Part shown: positions 1 to 5,983 of the stretch, piece by piece
How the letters are laid out: each line of letters starts with the position of its first letter
How positions within the stretch are numbered: position 1 is the first letter of the stretch
Assembly: GCF_938010505.1 (NCBI RefSeq)
Contig: NZ_CALLVP010000122.1
Span: forward strand, 1 to 11,455
Length of the DNA: 11,455 nt
Reading direction: 5' to 3'
Source: an uncultured Veillonella sp.
GTDB taxonomy: Bacteria > Bacillota > Negativicutes > Veillonellales > Veillonellaceae
Made by a program: the position numbers and the translations under genes
The notes under the pieces: generated by a model
Told to the model about the DNA's origin: nothing
The model's database searches: none
What the model saw: only the letters and a program-made list of their open reading frames with translations

Positions 1-1305
1 GGTCGTGTACCATTTGAAGGGGAAACGCCAATTGCAGTAGCATTAAAACATGTTCGTGAGAAAGTAGATCCTCCAACTCGATATAATCCATCGATTCCGC
101 AGCTTTTAGAGGCTGTTGTTATGAAGGCATTATCTAAAAATCCTGCAGATCGATTTGATTCTATTTCTGATATGATCAGTGATTTACGATTATCTCAAGG
201 CTTTACGATGGGGAAAACACAACGTCATGAACCATATGACTTTGCTACACAAATGATTCCTGCTGTTGATCCTGAAGCACTTGAAGATCTCAGTACTATT
301 CAAGAAGAGCATAAAGGCGAGGGCAAAAAGAAGAGTATGTTAAGTAAAATTGCATCGATTCCACAAAAATACATCGTTCTAGGTGCTGCTGTTATTTTTT
401 TAGTAGCATTTTTAGGTGCTTTCTTAAGCTATGGCAACTTCTGGAGTAATACTACAGTAGATGTACCTAATGTGGTGGGTAAGCAGGTTTCTGTTGCTAA
501 AAATATCTTAGAAGATAAACATTTACGTGTGTCTACAAGTGAAGTTACTAATCCTGATGTGCCAGCTGGTCAAGTTATTTCCCAGACTCCTGGTGCAGGG
601 GAAAAGGTTAAAGAACAACGTACGATTCACCTCGTTGTTTCCAAAGGTGTAGGCGATATTACGGTACCGGATTTATCTGATTTAACGGTAGATCAAGCTC
701 GTCAACGACTTAAGGACTTAGGCTTAGTTGTGGGTAAAATAACTCAGCAATCTGTAGATGGTAAAAAAGACGGCGTTATTATCGCTCAAAGTCCTTCTGG
801 AGACTCTAAAGTGTCTAAAGGTACCACAATTGATATCGTTGTAAATAAAGCGAAAGCTAAAAAAGTTAAAGTACCTAATCTTGTAGGAATGACATTGAAA
901 GATGCTCGTGATACATTGAGTAATGCTCATCTAGGAGTAAACCAAGTAGCGGGATCTGTGGAAGAAAAATCTGTCGTTATAGAGCAAAGTATAAAAGCTG
1001 GCGATGAAATCGATGAAGGTTCCACATTAAATCTTACTACTGAGTTCAAAGATGATAAAAAGAAATCCGACAAAAAAGACGGAAGCAGTAGTAATAAAAC
1101 AACTGGTACTATAGACGTTACTGTACCAGCTGGTTCTAAAAATCAAGAACTTAAAATTGTCGTAAAAGACGATGAAGGCTCCACCGTAATTTATGATGAT
1201 ACTAATAAACCTGGTGATCGTGTCGTTCGAAAAGTGTCCGGTGTAGGTAATGTACGTATTGAGGTATATCTCAATGGTGCATTAGTACAAGAGACTGCAT
1301 TATAA
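1..1305 (+). CDS. prkC: PASTA-domain Ser/Thr protein kinase, C-terminal part (5' end outside window)
   Basis: This is a partial gene: the reading frame is open from base 1, so the Met codon at 121 is internal. The first ~55 in-window residues are the end of a Hanks-type kinase C-lobe, with GRVPFEG and the late ALSKNPADRF motif carrying the conserved Arg. The ATP site and catalytic loop lie upstream of the window. Numbering from the Met at 121, a ~55-residue acidic and polar juxtamembrane linker is followed by one membrane helix (about 84-104). Three extracellular PASTA repeats come next (about 112-175, 180-243, 248-308), each with VPx(L/V)VG- or VPDL-like starts. A Lys/Asp/Ser-rich linker (310-328) leads to a beta-rich C-terminal domain (330-394). 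Kinases of this family bind muropeptides or lipid II and phosphorylate division, cell-wall and translation proteins. The rsgA neighbour fits, since the Bacillus RsgA orthologue is a known PrkC substrate. A prpC-type phosphatase probably precedes it, but this is not visible. Confidence 0.95.
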   Translation, partial: GRVPFEGETPIAVALKHVREKVDPPTRYNPSIPQLLEAVVMKALSKNPADRFDSISDMISDLRLSQGFTMGKTQRHEPYDFATQMIPAVDPEALEDLSTIQEEHKGEGKKKSMLSKIASIPQKYIVLGAAVIFLVAFLGAFLSYGNFWSNTTVDVPNVVGKQVSVAKNILEDKHLRVSTSEVTNPDVPAGQVISQTPGAGEKVKEQRTIHLVVSKGVGDITVPDLSDLTVDQARQRLKDLGLVVGKITQQSVDGKKDGVIIAQSPSGDSKVSKGTTIDIVVNKAKAKKVKVPNLVGMTLKDARDTLSNAHLGVNQVAGSVEEKSVVIEQSIKAGDEIDEGSTLNLTTEFKDDKKKSDKKDGSSSNKTTGTIDVTVPAGSKNQELKIVVKDDEGSTVIYDDTNKPGDRVVRKVSGVGNVRIEVYLNGALVQETAL

Positions 1306-1313
1306 GAGGTACT

Positions 1314-2177
1314 ATGATTACAGGCATTGTTGTCAAAAATATGAATGGGTACTTTTATATACAAGATGATACGAGTACTATACATGAATGTAAGGTTCGT
1401 GGCAGACTTAAGCAAGGTCGCTATAGTTTACTTGTGGGTGACCGAGTTACGATTTCGGAGGATGGGTTCGTTGAATCCATCCACGAACGCCATAATTCGA
1501 TGGTTCGTCCCGCAGTCGCTAACATCGATCAAGTCGTATTGGTTGTAGCAGCCCATGAACCAGATATCAATGAACTTTTACTTAATAAAATGCTCGTTAT
1601 GATTGAACATGCGGATATTCCTATTATTCTATGTATTAATAAATGTGACTTGATGGATTCAGAGACGGAAGCCATGGTTGATCTATATAAATCAATCGGT
1701 TATGAGGTTTTGATGACATCCACATATAATATGACAGGGATCGAGGATTTACGTCATGTGCTTCAACATAAGGTAACGGCTTTTGCAGGACCATCTGGTG
1801 TTGGTAAAAGTAGTCTTTTAAATGCGGTAGATCCAAAATTTGCCTTTCAAACAGGCGAGGTAAGTGACAAGATTAAGCGCGGTAAACATACTACGCGCCA
1901 CGCATCTTTATATAGTTTGGATGCAGATTCATTTATCATGGATACACCTGGTTTTAGTGCTATTGAATTCAATGATGTATCCCTTGAACGATTGCCTACA
2001 TTATTTCCAGAATTTGGTGAGTATGTTGATACTTGTAAATTTAATCCTTGCTATCATGAACATGAACCTATTTGTGGGATTAAAGCGGCTCTAGACACTG
2101 GTCATATTCATCGTGGACGATATGATGCTTACATGTCTATACGTAATGATATAGAAAGTCAACGAAAGAGGTTTTAA
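1314..2177 (+). CDS. rsgA: Small ribosomal subunit biogenesis GTPase RsgA
   Basis: RsgA is a circularly permuted GTPase that binds the nearly mature 30S subunit, monitors the decoding centre and releases late assembly factors on GTP hydrolysis. The permuted motif order is visible. An N-terminal OB-fold (about 1-70) is followed by G4 NKCD at 109-112, the P-loop GPSGVGKSS at 159-167, switch I KHTTRH at 190-195 and G3 DTPG at 210-213. A C-terminal zinc knuckle uses Cys241, Cys246, His248 and Cys254. At 287 residues it has normal family length. The ATG at 1314 is supported by an AGAGG site (1305-1309) that touches the stop codon of the kinase gene. The eight-base gap implies co-transcription. All key motifs are intact. 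Confidence 0.97.
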   Translation: MITGIVVKNMNGYFYIQDDTSTIHECKVRGRLKQGRYSLLVGDRVTISEDGFVESIHERHNSMVRPAVANIDQVVLVVAAHEPDINELLLNKMLVMIEHADIPIILCINKCDLMDSETEAMVDLYKSIGYEVLMTSTYNMTGIEDLRHVLQHKVTAFAGPSGVGKSSLLNAVDPKFAFQTGEVSDKIKRGKHTTRHASLYSLDADSFIMDTPGFSAIEFNDVSLERLPTLFPEFGEYVDTCKFNPCYHEHEPICGIKAALDTGHIHRGRYDAYMSIRNDIESQRKRF

Positions 2178-2178
2178 T

Positions 2179-2829
2179 ATGATTAAAATTGCACCATCTA
2201 TGCTGTCCGCAAATTTTGCGACATTAAGCGAAGAATTAAAATCTATTGAATCAGCGGGGGCTGACTTATTACATATTGACATCATGGATGGACACTTTGT
2301 TCCAAATTTAACTTTTGGTGCACCTATTGTGAAAGCGATTCGCCCATATACAAAACTTCCATTTGATGTGCATCTAATGGTTACAAATCCTAATGATTAT
2401 GTTGAAGAATTTGCAAAAATTGGTGTAGAATATTTTACATTTCACCAAGAAACCGTACCTCATATGCATCGTTTGATTCAACATATTAAACAATGTGGCA
2501 TGAAAGCTGGTGTTGCACTAAACCCTAGTACCCCTGTAGCTGTACTAGAAGATGTGGCTGCAGATTTAGACATGATCTTAATTATGTCTGTAAATCCAGG
2601 CTTTGGGGGGCAATCTTTTATTAAGAATGCTATAAAAAAAGTCAAACAAGCTAAGATTTTGTTAGAAGAAGTAGATAATACAACGGCAGTCATCGAGGTA
2701 GACGGTGGTATTAATGATATCACTTGTGTACCGATTAAAAGAGCGGGGGCTACAGTTTTAGTTGCTGGTTCTGCAGTGTTTGGTGCTGAAGATCGTGTAA
2801 GTATGATTGAATCTATTCGCAATAATTAA
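2179..2829 (+). CDS. rpe: Ribulose-phosphate 3-epimerase
   Basis: This cytosolic TIM-barrel enzyme interconverts D-ribulose 5-phosphate and D-xylulose 5-phosphate in the pentose phosphate pathway. The 216 residues match the family length. Visible signatures are HIDIMDGHFVPN (32-43), FDVHLMV (62-68), the phosphate-binding VNPGFGGQSF (138-147) and EVDGGI (173-178). His32, Asp34, His65 and Asp175 occupy the metal-binding and acid/base positions. Only one base separates it from the rsgA stop. An AGAGGT site (2167-2172) six bases before ATG 2179 lies inside the end of rsgA and fixes the start. In Bacillus the prkC–rsgA–rpe order continues into thiN. Here a terminator follows and no thiN is seen. 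Confidence 0.97.
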   Translation: MIKIAPSMLSANFATLSEELKSIESAGADLLHIDIMDGHFVPNLTFGAPIVKAIRPYTKLPFDVHLMVTNPNDYVEEFAKIGVEYFTFHQETVPHMHRLIQHIKQCGMKAGVALNPSTPVAVLEDVAADLDMILIMSVNPGFGGQSFIKNAIKKVKQAKILLEEVDNTTAVIEVDGGINDITCVPIKRAGATVLVAGSAVFGAEDRVSMIESIRNN

Positions 2830-2924
2830 ATAATTTAGCTTTAGGTATACTGATTTATGAAATAAATTTAAAGATAGATTTATTATATCGATGATAAAAA
2901 TACTGAAGTAAATTTAATTAAAAT

Positions 2925-2985
2925 AAGGAGTGAGGAATTCTTTAAGAAATCCTCACTCCTTGCTTGCTTTTACCCTATTTTTTTG
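2925..2985 (+). terminator. Hairpin terminator after rpe
   Basis: A perfect 12-bp inverted repeat, AAGGAGTGAGGA (2925-2936) and TCCTCACTCCTT (2950-2961), encloses a 13-base loop. The loop can form three further pairs, TTC with GAA. Downstream is T-rich but interrupted: TTTT near 2968-2971 and a run of seven T at 2978-2984. The other strand also has a U-rich tail (bases 2910-2924 read in reverse), so termination could work both ways. It separates the kinase/rsgA/rpe cluster from rpsB. The preceding 95 bases (2830-2924) are AT-rich, and I see no gene or clear signal in them. Confidence 0.8.
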
Positions 2986-2992
2986 TTAAAAT
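2964..2992 (+). promoter_or_regulatory. Probable sigma-A promoter for rpsB (extended -10)
   Basis: TTGCTT (2964-2969) is followed after exactly 17 bases by TAAAAT (2987-2992). A TG lies one base before the -10 (2984-2985), giving the extended -10 form TGtTAAAAT. The -35 is only half-consensus, but the extended -10 compensates. Transcription would start near 2998-3000, leaving a leader of about 100 nt before rpsB. The -35 and spacer sit in the T-rich tail of the rpe terminator. No competing promoter of similar quality is visible between 2830 and 3097. Confidence 0.6.
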
Positions 2993-2997
2993 TATTA

Positions 2998-3097
2998 GGT
3001 ATGAAAAATATGCACGTCAGTGGACTTCGGTACTGTGCCTAATTTTGGGTGACCCGAAGGATGAAGCGGCGGAGGTTAATTAACAGGAGGTGCCACA
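2998..3097 (+). promoter_or_regulatory. Structured 5' leader of rpsB, candidate ribosomal-protein autoregulatory element
   Basis: The leader is G/C-rich compared with its surroundings. The right arm GTACTGTGC (3030-3038) pairs with GCAC (3012-3015), AGT (3019-3021) and AC (3024-3025). This gives a nine-pair stem with two left-side bulges (GTC and GG), capped by a stable UUCG tetraloop (3026-3029). ATTAGG (2994-2999) is complementary to CCTAAT (3038-3043) and could close the stem, but its left arm is only partly transcribed if the start is at 2998. A small GGG-TGA-CCC hairpin follows (3047-3055), then a purine-rich stretch and the palindrome GTTAATTAAC (3075-3084). Regulation by S2 is inferred from position and from known S2 leaders in other bacteria. 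I cannot match it to a named RNA family. Confidence 0.5.
3085..3092 (+). promoter_or_regulatory. Full-length Shine-Dalgarno of rpsB
   Basis: AGGAGGTG is complementary to the whole anti-SD core of 16S rRNA and ends five bases before ATG 3098. It is the longest such match I see in the window, in keeping with very high expression of S2. A second SD-like GGAGG (3071-3075) lies upstream without a start codon at a usable distance. Confidence 0.85.
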
Positions 3098-3850
3098 ATG
3101 GCAGTAGTATCAATGAAACAATTATTAGAGGCTGGTGTACACTTTGGTCATCAGACTAGAAGATGGAATCCTAAAATGGCGAAATTCATCTTCACTGAGC
3201 GCAATGGTATTTATATTATTGACTTGTCTAAAACAGTTAAAAAAGTAGAAGAAGCTTACTCTTTCTTACGCGAAGTTGCTTCCCAAGGCGAAGTAATCTT
3301 GTTCGTAGGTACTAAAAAACAAGCTCAAGAAGCTATTAAAGAAGAAGCTATCCGCGCTAACATGTTCTTCGTTAACGAACGTTGGTTGGGCGGCATGTTG
3401 ACTAACTTCAAAACAATTGAAACTCGTATTAAACGTTTAAAACAATTGGAAGCAATGGCAGAAGATGGTACTTTCGAAATATTGCCTAAAAAAGAAGTTA
3501 TCGGTCTTCGTCATGAAATGGAAAAATTGGAAAAATACCTTGGCGGTATCAAAGATATGCCTAAAATGCCAGGTGCTCTTTTCGTAGTTGATCCTAAAAA
3601 AGAAAAAATCGCTATTGCAGAAGCTAAAAAATTGGGTATTCCTGTAGTTGCAACAGTTGACACTAACTGCGACCCAGATGAAGTTGATTTCCCAATTCCA
3701 GCAAATGATGACGCTATCCGCGCTGTTAAATTGTTGGCTGGTAAAATGGCTGATGCTGTTCTTGAAGGTCGTCAAGGCGAATCCTTCGAAGAAGCATTAG
3801 ATAACATGGTAGCTGATTCCGCTGAAATGGTTCGAGACGGTAAGGCTTAA
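3098..3850 (+). CDS. rpsB: 30S ribosomal protein S2
   Basis: S2 binds late to the 30S subunit between head and body and is needed for S1 attachment and mRNA binding. The N-terminal hallmark LLEAGVHFGHQTRRWNPKM (9-27) is present, as are NERWLGGMLTNF and the DTNCDPD segment typical of bacterial S2. The length of 250 residues is close to Bacillus S2. The central helical part (about 100-155) is Lys/Glu-rich, as expected for the coiled-coil protrusion. The start at 3098 is set by the consensus SD, and the next Met (codon 6) lacks one. Codon choice is biased in the manner of highly expressed genes, with frequent TTC, AAC, GGC and CGT, unlike neighbouring enzyme genes. It has its own promoter and a structured leader. 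tsf follows after 98 bases. Confidence 0.98.
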   Translation: MAVVSMKQLLEAGVHFGHQTRRWNPKMAKFIFTERNGIYIIDLSKTVKKVEEAYSFLREVASQGEVILFVGTKKQAQEAIKEEAIRANMFFVNERWLGGMLTNFKTIETRIKRLKQLEAMAEDGTFEILPKKEVIGLRHEMEKLEKYLGGIKDMPKMPGALFVVDPKKEKIAIAEAKKLGIPVVATVDTNCDPDEVDFPIPANDDAIRAVKLLAGKMADAVLEGRQGESFEEALDNMVADSAEMVRDGKA

Positions 3851-3868
3851 TCGTTGTCGTATTAGCAT

Positions 3869-3897
3869 TTGAAAGATAAATCTATAACATATATAAT
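3869..3897 (+). promoter_or_regulatory. Near-consensus sigma-A promoter for tsf
   Basis: TTGAAA (3869-3874, five of six matches to the -35 consensus) is followed by a 17-base spacer and a perfect TATAAT (3892-3897). The expected start is about 3904, giving a 5' UTR of roughly 45 nt before tsf. This is the best promoter match I see in the window. It lies in the rpsB–tsf gap, so tsf can be made independently of rpsB. Confidence 0.75.
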
Positions 3898-3928
3898 TGG
3901 GGTAAGGACTATATCCTTACCTTAATTA
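3894..3928 (+). promoter_or_regulatory. Inverted repeat / hairpin at the 5' end of the tsf transcript
   Basis: GGTAAGGA (3901-3908) pairs perfectly with TCCTTACC (3914-3921) around the loop CTATA. With two G·U pairs the stem extends outward to TAATT/AATTA, giving 15 pairs over 3894-3928. No T-run follows, so it is unlikely to be an intrinsic terminator for rpsB. The expected tsf start site falls in the left arm. RNA read through from rpsB could form the long version, while RNA started at the tsf promoter could form at most the shorter one. It could serve as a 5' stabilising hairpin, a processing site or an operator. Sequence alone cannot decide. Confidence 0.6.
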
Positions 3929-3948
3929 ATACTAGGAGGAACAAAATA

Positions 3949-4629
3949 ATGGCAATTACTGCTGCTTTGGTAAAAGAATTGCGCGACATGACTGGCGCAG
4001 GTATGATGGACGCTAAAAAAGCATTGGTTGAAACTGACGGTAATATCGATAAAGCGGTTGACCTTCTTCGTGAAAAAGGTTTGGCTGCAGCAGCTAAAAA
4101 AGCTGGTCGTATTGCAGCTGAAGGTGTAGTACAATCCTACATCCACGCTGGTGGTCGTATCGGCGTTTTAGTAGAAGTTAACTGCGAAACTGACTTCGTT
4201 GCTAAAACTGATGATTTTCAAAACTTGGCACGCGACATCGCAATGCAAATCGCAGCTGTAAATCCTACATACTTGAATCGTGAAGAAGTTCCTGCTGAAG
4301 TAATTGAACACGAAAAACAAGTATTGTTAGAACAAGCTAAAGTAGAAGCTGAAGAAGACGTTAAAGCTGGCCGTAAACCAAAACCTGAAGCTGTTTTGGA
4401 AAAAATGGTTGCTGGTCGAATTGAAAAATTCTATAAAGAAAACTGCCTATTAGAACAAGTATTCATTAAAGATGGCGACAAAACTGTTACAGACATCATT
4501 AATGAAAGTATTGCAAAAATCGGTGAAAACATCAACGTACGTCGTTTTGTTCGCTATGGTTTAGGTGAAGGCATTGAAAAACGCCAAGATGACTTCGTAG
4601 CTGAAGTAATGGCATCTGTTGGTAAATAA
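3949..4629 (+). CDS. tsf: Elongation factor Ts
   Basis: EF-Ts is the nucleotide-exchange factor that releases GDP from EF-Tu during elongation. The N-terminal UBA-like module (about 1-55) carries LRDMTGAGMMDAKKAL. The core contains the EF-Tu-contacting TDFV motif (81-84, in NCETDFVAKTDDF). EKMVAGRIEKFYKENCLLEQ (151-170) is the conserved late block. At 226 residues it is shorter than the ~280-295 of E. coli or Bacillus EF-Ts and resembles the short class. The reading frame looks intact, with no sign of deletion or frameshift. The start at 3949 follows AGGAGGA (3934-3940) after eight bases. It has a private promoter and a hairpin upstream, and a terminator 10 bases after the stop. Codon bias matches rpsB. 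Confidence 0.97.
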   Translation: MAITAALVKELRDMTGAGMMDAKKALVETDGNIDKAVDLLREKGLAAAAKKAGRIAAEGVVQSYIHAGGRIGVLVEVNCETDFVAKTDDFQNLARDIAMQIAAVNPTYLNREEVPAEVIEHEKQVLLEQAKVEAEEDVKAGRKPKPEAVLEKMVAGRIEKFYKENCLLEQVFIKDGDKTVTDIINESIAKIGENINVRRFVRYGLGEGIEKRQDDFVAEVMASVGK

Positions 4630-4638
4630 TTAATAAAC

Positions 4639-4672
4639 AATAAGAGAACACCGTACAGTGTTCTCTTATTTT
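4639..4672 (+). terminator. Intrinsic terminator or attenuator between tsf and pyrH
   Basis: AATAAGAGAACAC (4639-4651) and GTGTTCTCTTATT (4658-4670) form a perfect 13-bp stem around the loop CGTACA. The 3' arm runs into TTTT (4669-4672), then G. The T-run is short, so termination is probably partial. The hairpin lies 10 bases after the tsf stop and only 20 bases before the pyrH start. It should lower transcription of pyrH and later genes relative to rpsB and tsf. I see no promoter between it and pyrH. Confidence 0.8.
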
Positions 4673-4691
4673 GCAATAGAGGAGTAAAAAT

Positions 4692-5417
4692 ATGGCAAAG
4701 AGAAACTTTCGACGTATTGTTTTGAAGTTGAGTGGTGAAGCATTAGCAGGTGAACAAGGTTTTGGTATTAATCCAGATGTTGTCGAAGAATTTGCAAAAG
4801 AAATTGCTGCTTTAGCAAAATCCACTGATTTAGAAATCGCAATTGTTGTTGGTGGCGGTAATCTATGGAGAGGTTTAGCTGGTAGCAATCAAGGTATGGA
4901 TCGTGCTACTGCTGACTATATGGGGATGCTAGCAACAGTGATGAACTCCTTAGCATTGCAGGATGCATTAGAGCAAGCTGGCGTAGATACACGTGTTCAA
5001 ACAGCTATTGAAATGCAAGAAATTGCAGAACCTTATATTCGTCGTCGCGCTATTCGTCACTTAGAGAAAAAACGCATCGTAATCTTTGGTGCAGGTCTTG
5101 GAAAACCATACTTCTCTACTGATACAACGGCTGCATTACGGGCTGCTGAAATTGAAGCTGATGCAATTTTGATGGCGAAGAAATTTGCTGATGGTGTATA
5201 TGATTCCGATCCTAAAACGAATCCTAATGCCGTAAAATTTGATGAATTAACATATAATGACATCATTACAAAAGAATTGAAAGTTATGGATGCTACATCT
5301 ACGACTTTATGTAAAGATAACAATATTCCTATTATTGTATTTAGCATGGACATTCCTGGTAATATTACAAAAGCCGCTAAAGGTGAAGAAATCGGGACTA
5401 TAGTTCGAGGAGAATAA
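4692..5417 (+). CDS. pyrH: UMP kinase (uridylate kinase)
   Basis: This hexameric amino-acid-kinase-fold enzyme phosphorylates UMP to UDP with ATP and is the entry to UTP and CTP synthesis. Visible elements are LKLSGEAL (11-18, phosphate binding), VVGGGNLWRG (52-61), RRAIRHLEKKR (118-128) and YFSTDTTAALRA (140-151). A late segment, DPKTNPNAVKF, is also typical. At 241 residues the length is normal. The ATG at 4692 is supported by AGAGGAG (4678-4684). The loop that reads GTGN in most bacterial homologues reads GLGK here (135-138). A related change, GIGS, occurs in streptococci, so this is likely tolerated. It lies directly behind the terminator that follows tsf. frr begins six bases after its stop. 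Confidence 0.97.
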   Translation: MAKRNFRRIVLKLSGEALAGEQGFGINPDVVEEFAKEIAALAKSTDLEIAIVVGGGNLWRGLAGSNQGMDRATADYMGMLATVMNSLALQDALEQAGVDTRVQTAIEMQEIAEPYIRRRAIRHLEKKRIVIFGAGLGKPYFSTDTTAALRAAEIEADAILMAKKFADGVYDSDPKTNPNAVKFDELTYNDIITKELKVMDATSTTLCKDNNIPIIVFSMDIPGNITKAAKGEEIGTIVRGE

Positions 5418-5422
5418 TTCAT

Positions 5423-5983
5423 ATGGAAATCAAAGAATTGTTGCAACAAGCAGAAGAACGCATGAATAAGTCTATTGAGGCTTTAAAACATGAATTCGCA
5501 TCTATTCGTACAGGCCGTGCTAGCGTAGCATTGCTTGATAAAGTAATGGTTGACTACTATGGTAGTCCATCTCCAATTAATCAAGTTGCGAATATTTCCG
5601 TGCCTGAGCCTCGCATGATTGTTGTTGCGCCTTGGGATAAAACGATGATTGGTGCTATTGAAAAAGCAATTTTACAATCTGATTTAGGTTTAAATCCTGG
5701 TAATGATGGTGCACAAATTCGTTTGACTATTCCTCAATTAACTGAGGAGCGACGTAAAGAAATTGTTAAAGTAGTTCATAAAAAAGCTGAAGATGCAAAA
5801 GTTGCAGTACGCAACATTCGTCGTGATGTAAATGATGCATTGAAAAAAGAAGAAAAAGCTAAAACAATTACTGAAGATGATGCTAAAAACGGTTTAGATG
5901 AAATTCAAAAGCTTACCGATGCTAAAGTTAAGCAAATCGATGAGTTAAAAGCAGTAAAAGAAAAGGACGTATTAGAAGTATAA
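5423..5983 (+). CDS. frr: Ribosome recycling factor
   Basis: RRF works with EF-G to split post-termination ribosomes into subunits. The 186 residues match the usual ~185. The N-terminal HEFASIRTGRAS (24-35), NISVPEPRMIVVAPWD (57-72) and the long charged helices from about 115 to the end (RRKEIVKVVHKKAEDAKVAVRN and following) show the tRNA-like two-domain fold: a three-helix bundle plus a small beta domain. The SD AGGAG (5408-5412) lies within the last codons of pyrH, ten bases before ATG 5423. The stop codon shares its last base with the ATG of the next small gene (TAATG), which suggests coupled translation. pyrH–frr adjacency is very widely conserved. Confidence 0.98.
   Translation: MEIKELLQQAEERMNKSIEALKHEFASIRTGRASVALLDKVMVDYYGSPSPINQVANISVPEPRMIVVAPWDKTMIGAIEKAILQSDLGLNPGNDGAQIRLTIPQLTEERRKEIVKVVHKKAEDAKVAVRNIRRDVNDALKKEEKAKTITEDDAKNGLDEIQKLTDAKVKQIDELKAVKEKDVLEV

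Noticed and set aside
2478..2822. 114-codon open frame on the - strand inside rpe
   Set aside because: It lies wholly within a clear rpe gene, and its low-complexity Ser/Thr/Ala content is typical of an antisense shadow.
2830..2924. Possible small gene or promoter in the AT-rich bases after rpe
   Set aside because: No open frame with an SD and no promoter pair with acceptable spacing were found. Only weak AT-rich self-complementarity is present.
3001..3042. A 13-codon open frame (MKNMHVSGLRYCA, then stop) in the rpsB leader, possible leader peptide
   Set aside because: The ATG sits at the predicted transcription start with no room for an SD, and the bases are explained by the UUCG-capped stem. 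The peptide shows no codon run typical of attenuation.
3437..3775. 112-codon open frame on the - strand inside rpsB
   Set aside because: Its Phe/Asn-rich composition is the reverse complement of Lys/Glu/Val-rich S2 codons. There is no supporting signal.
4532..4888. 118-codon open frame on the - strand across the tsf–pyrH junction
   Set aside because: It is antisense to two well-supported genes and a terminator hairpin, and its product looks like no protein I know.
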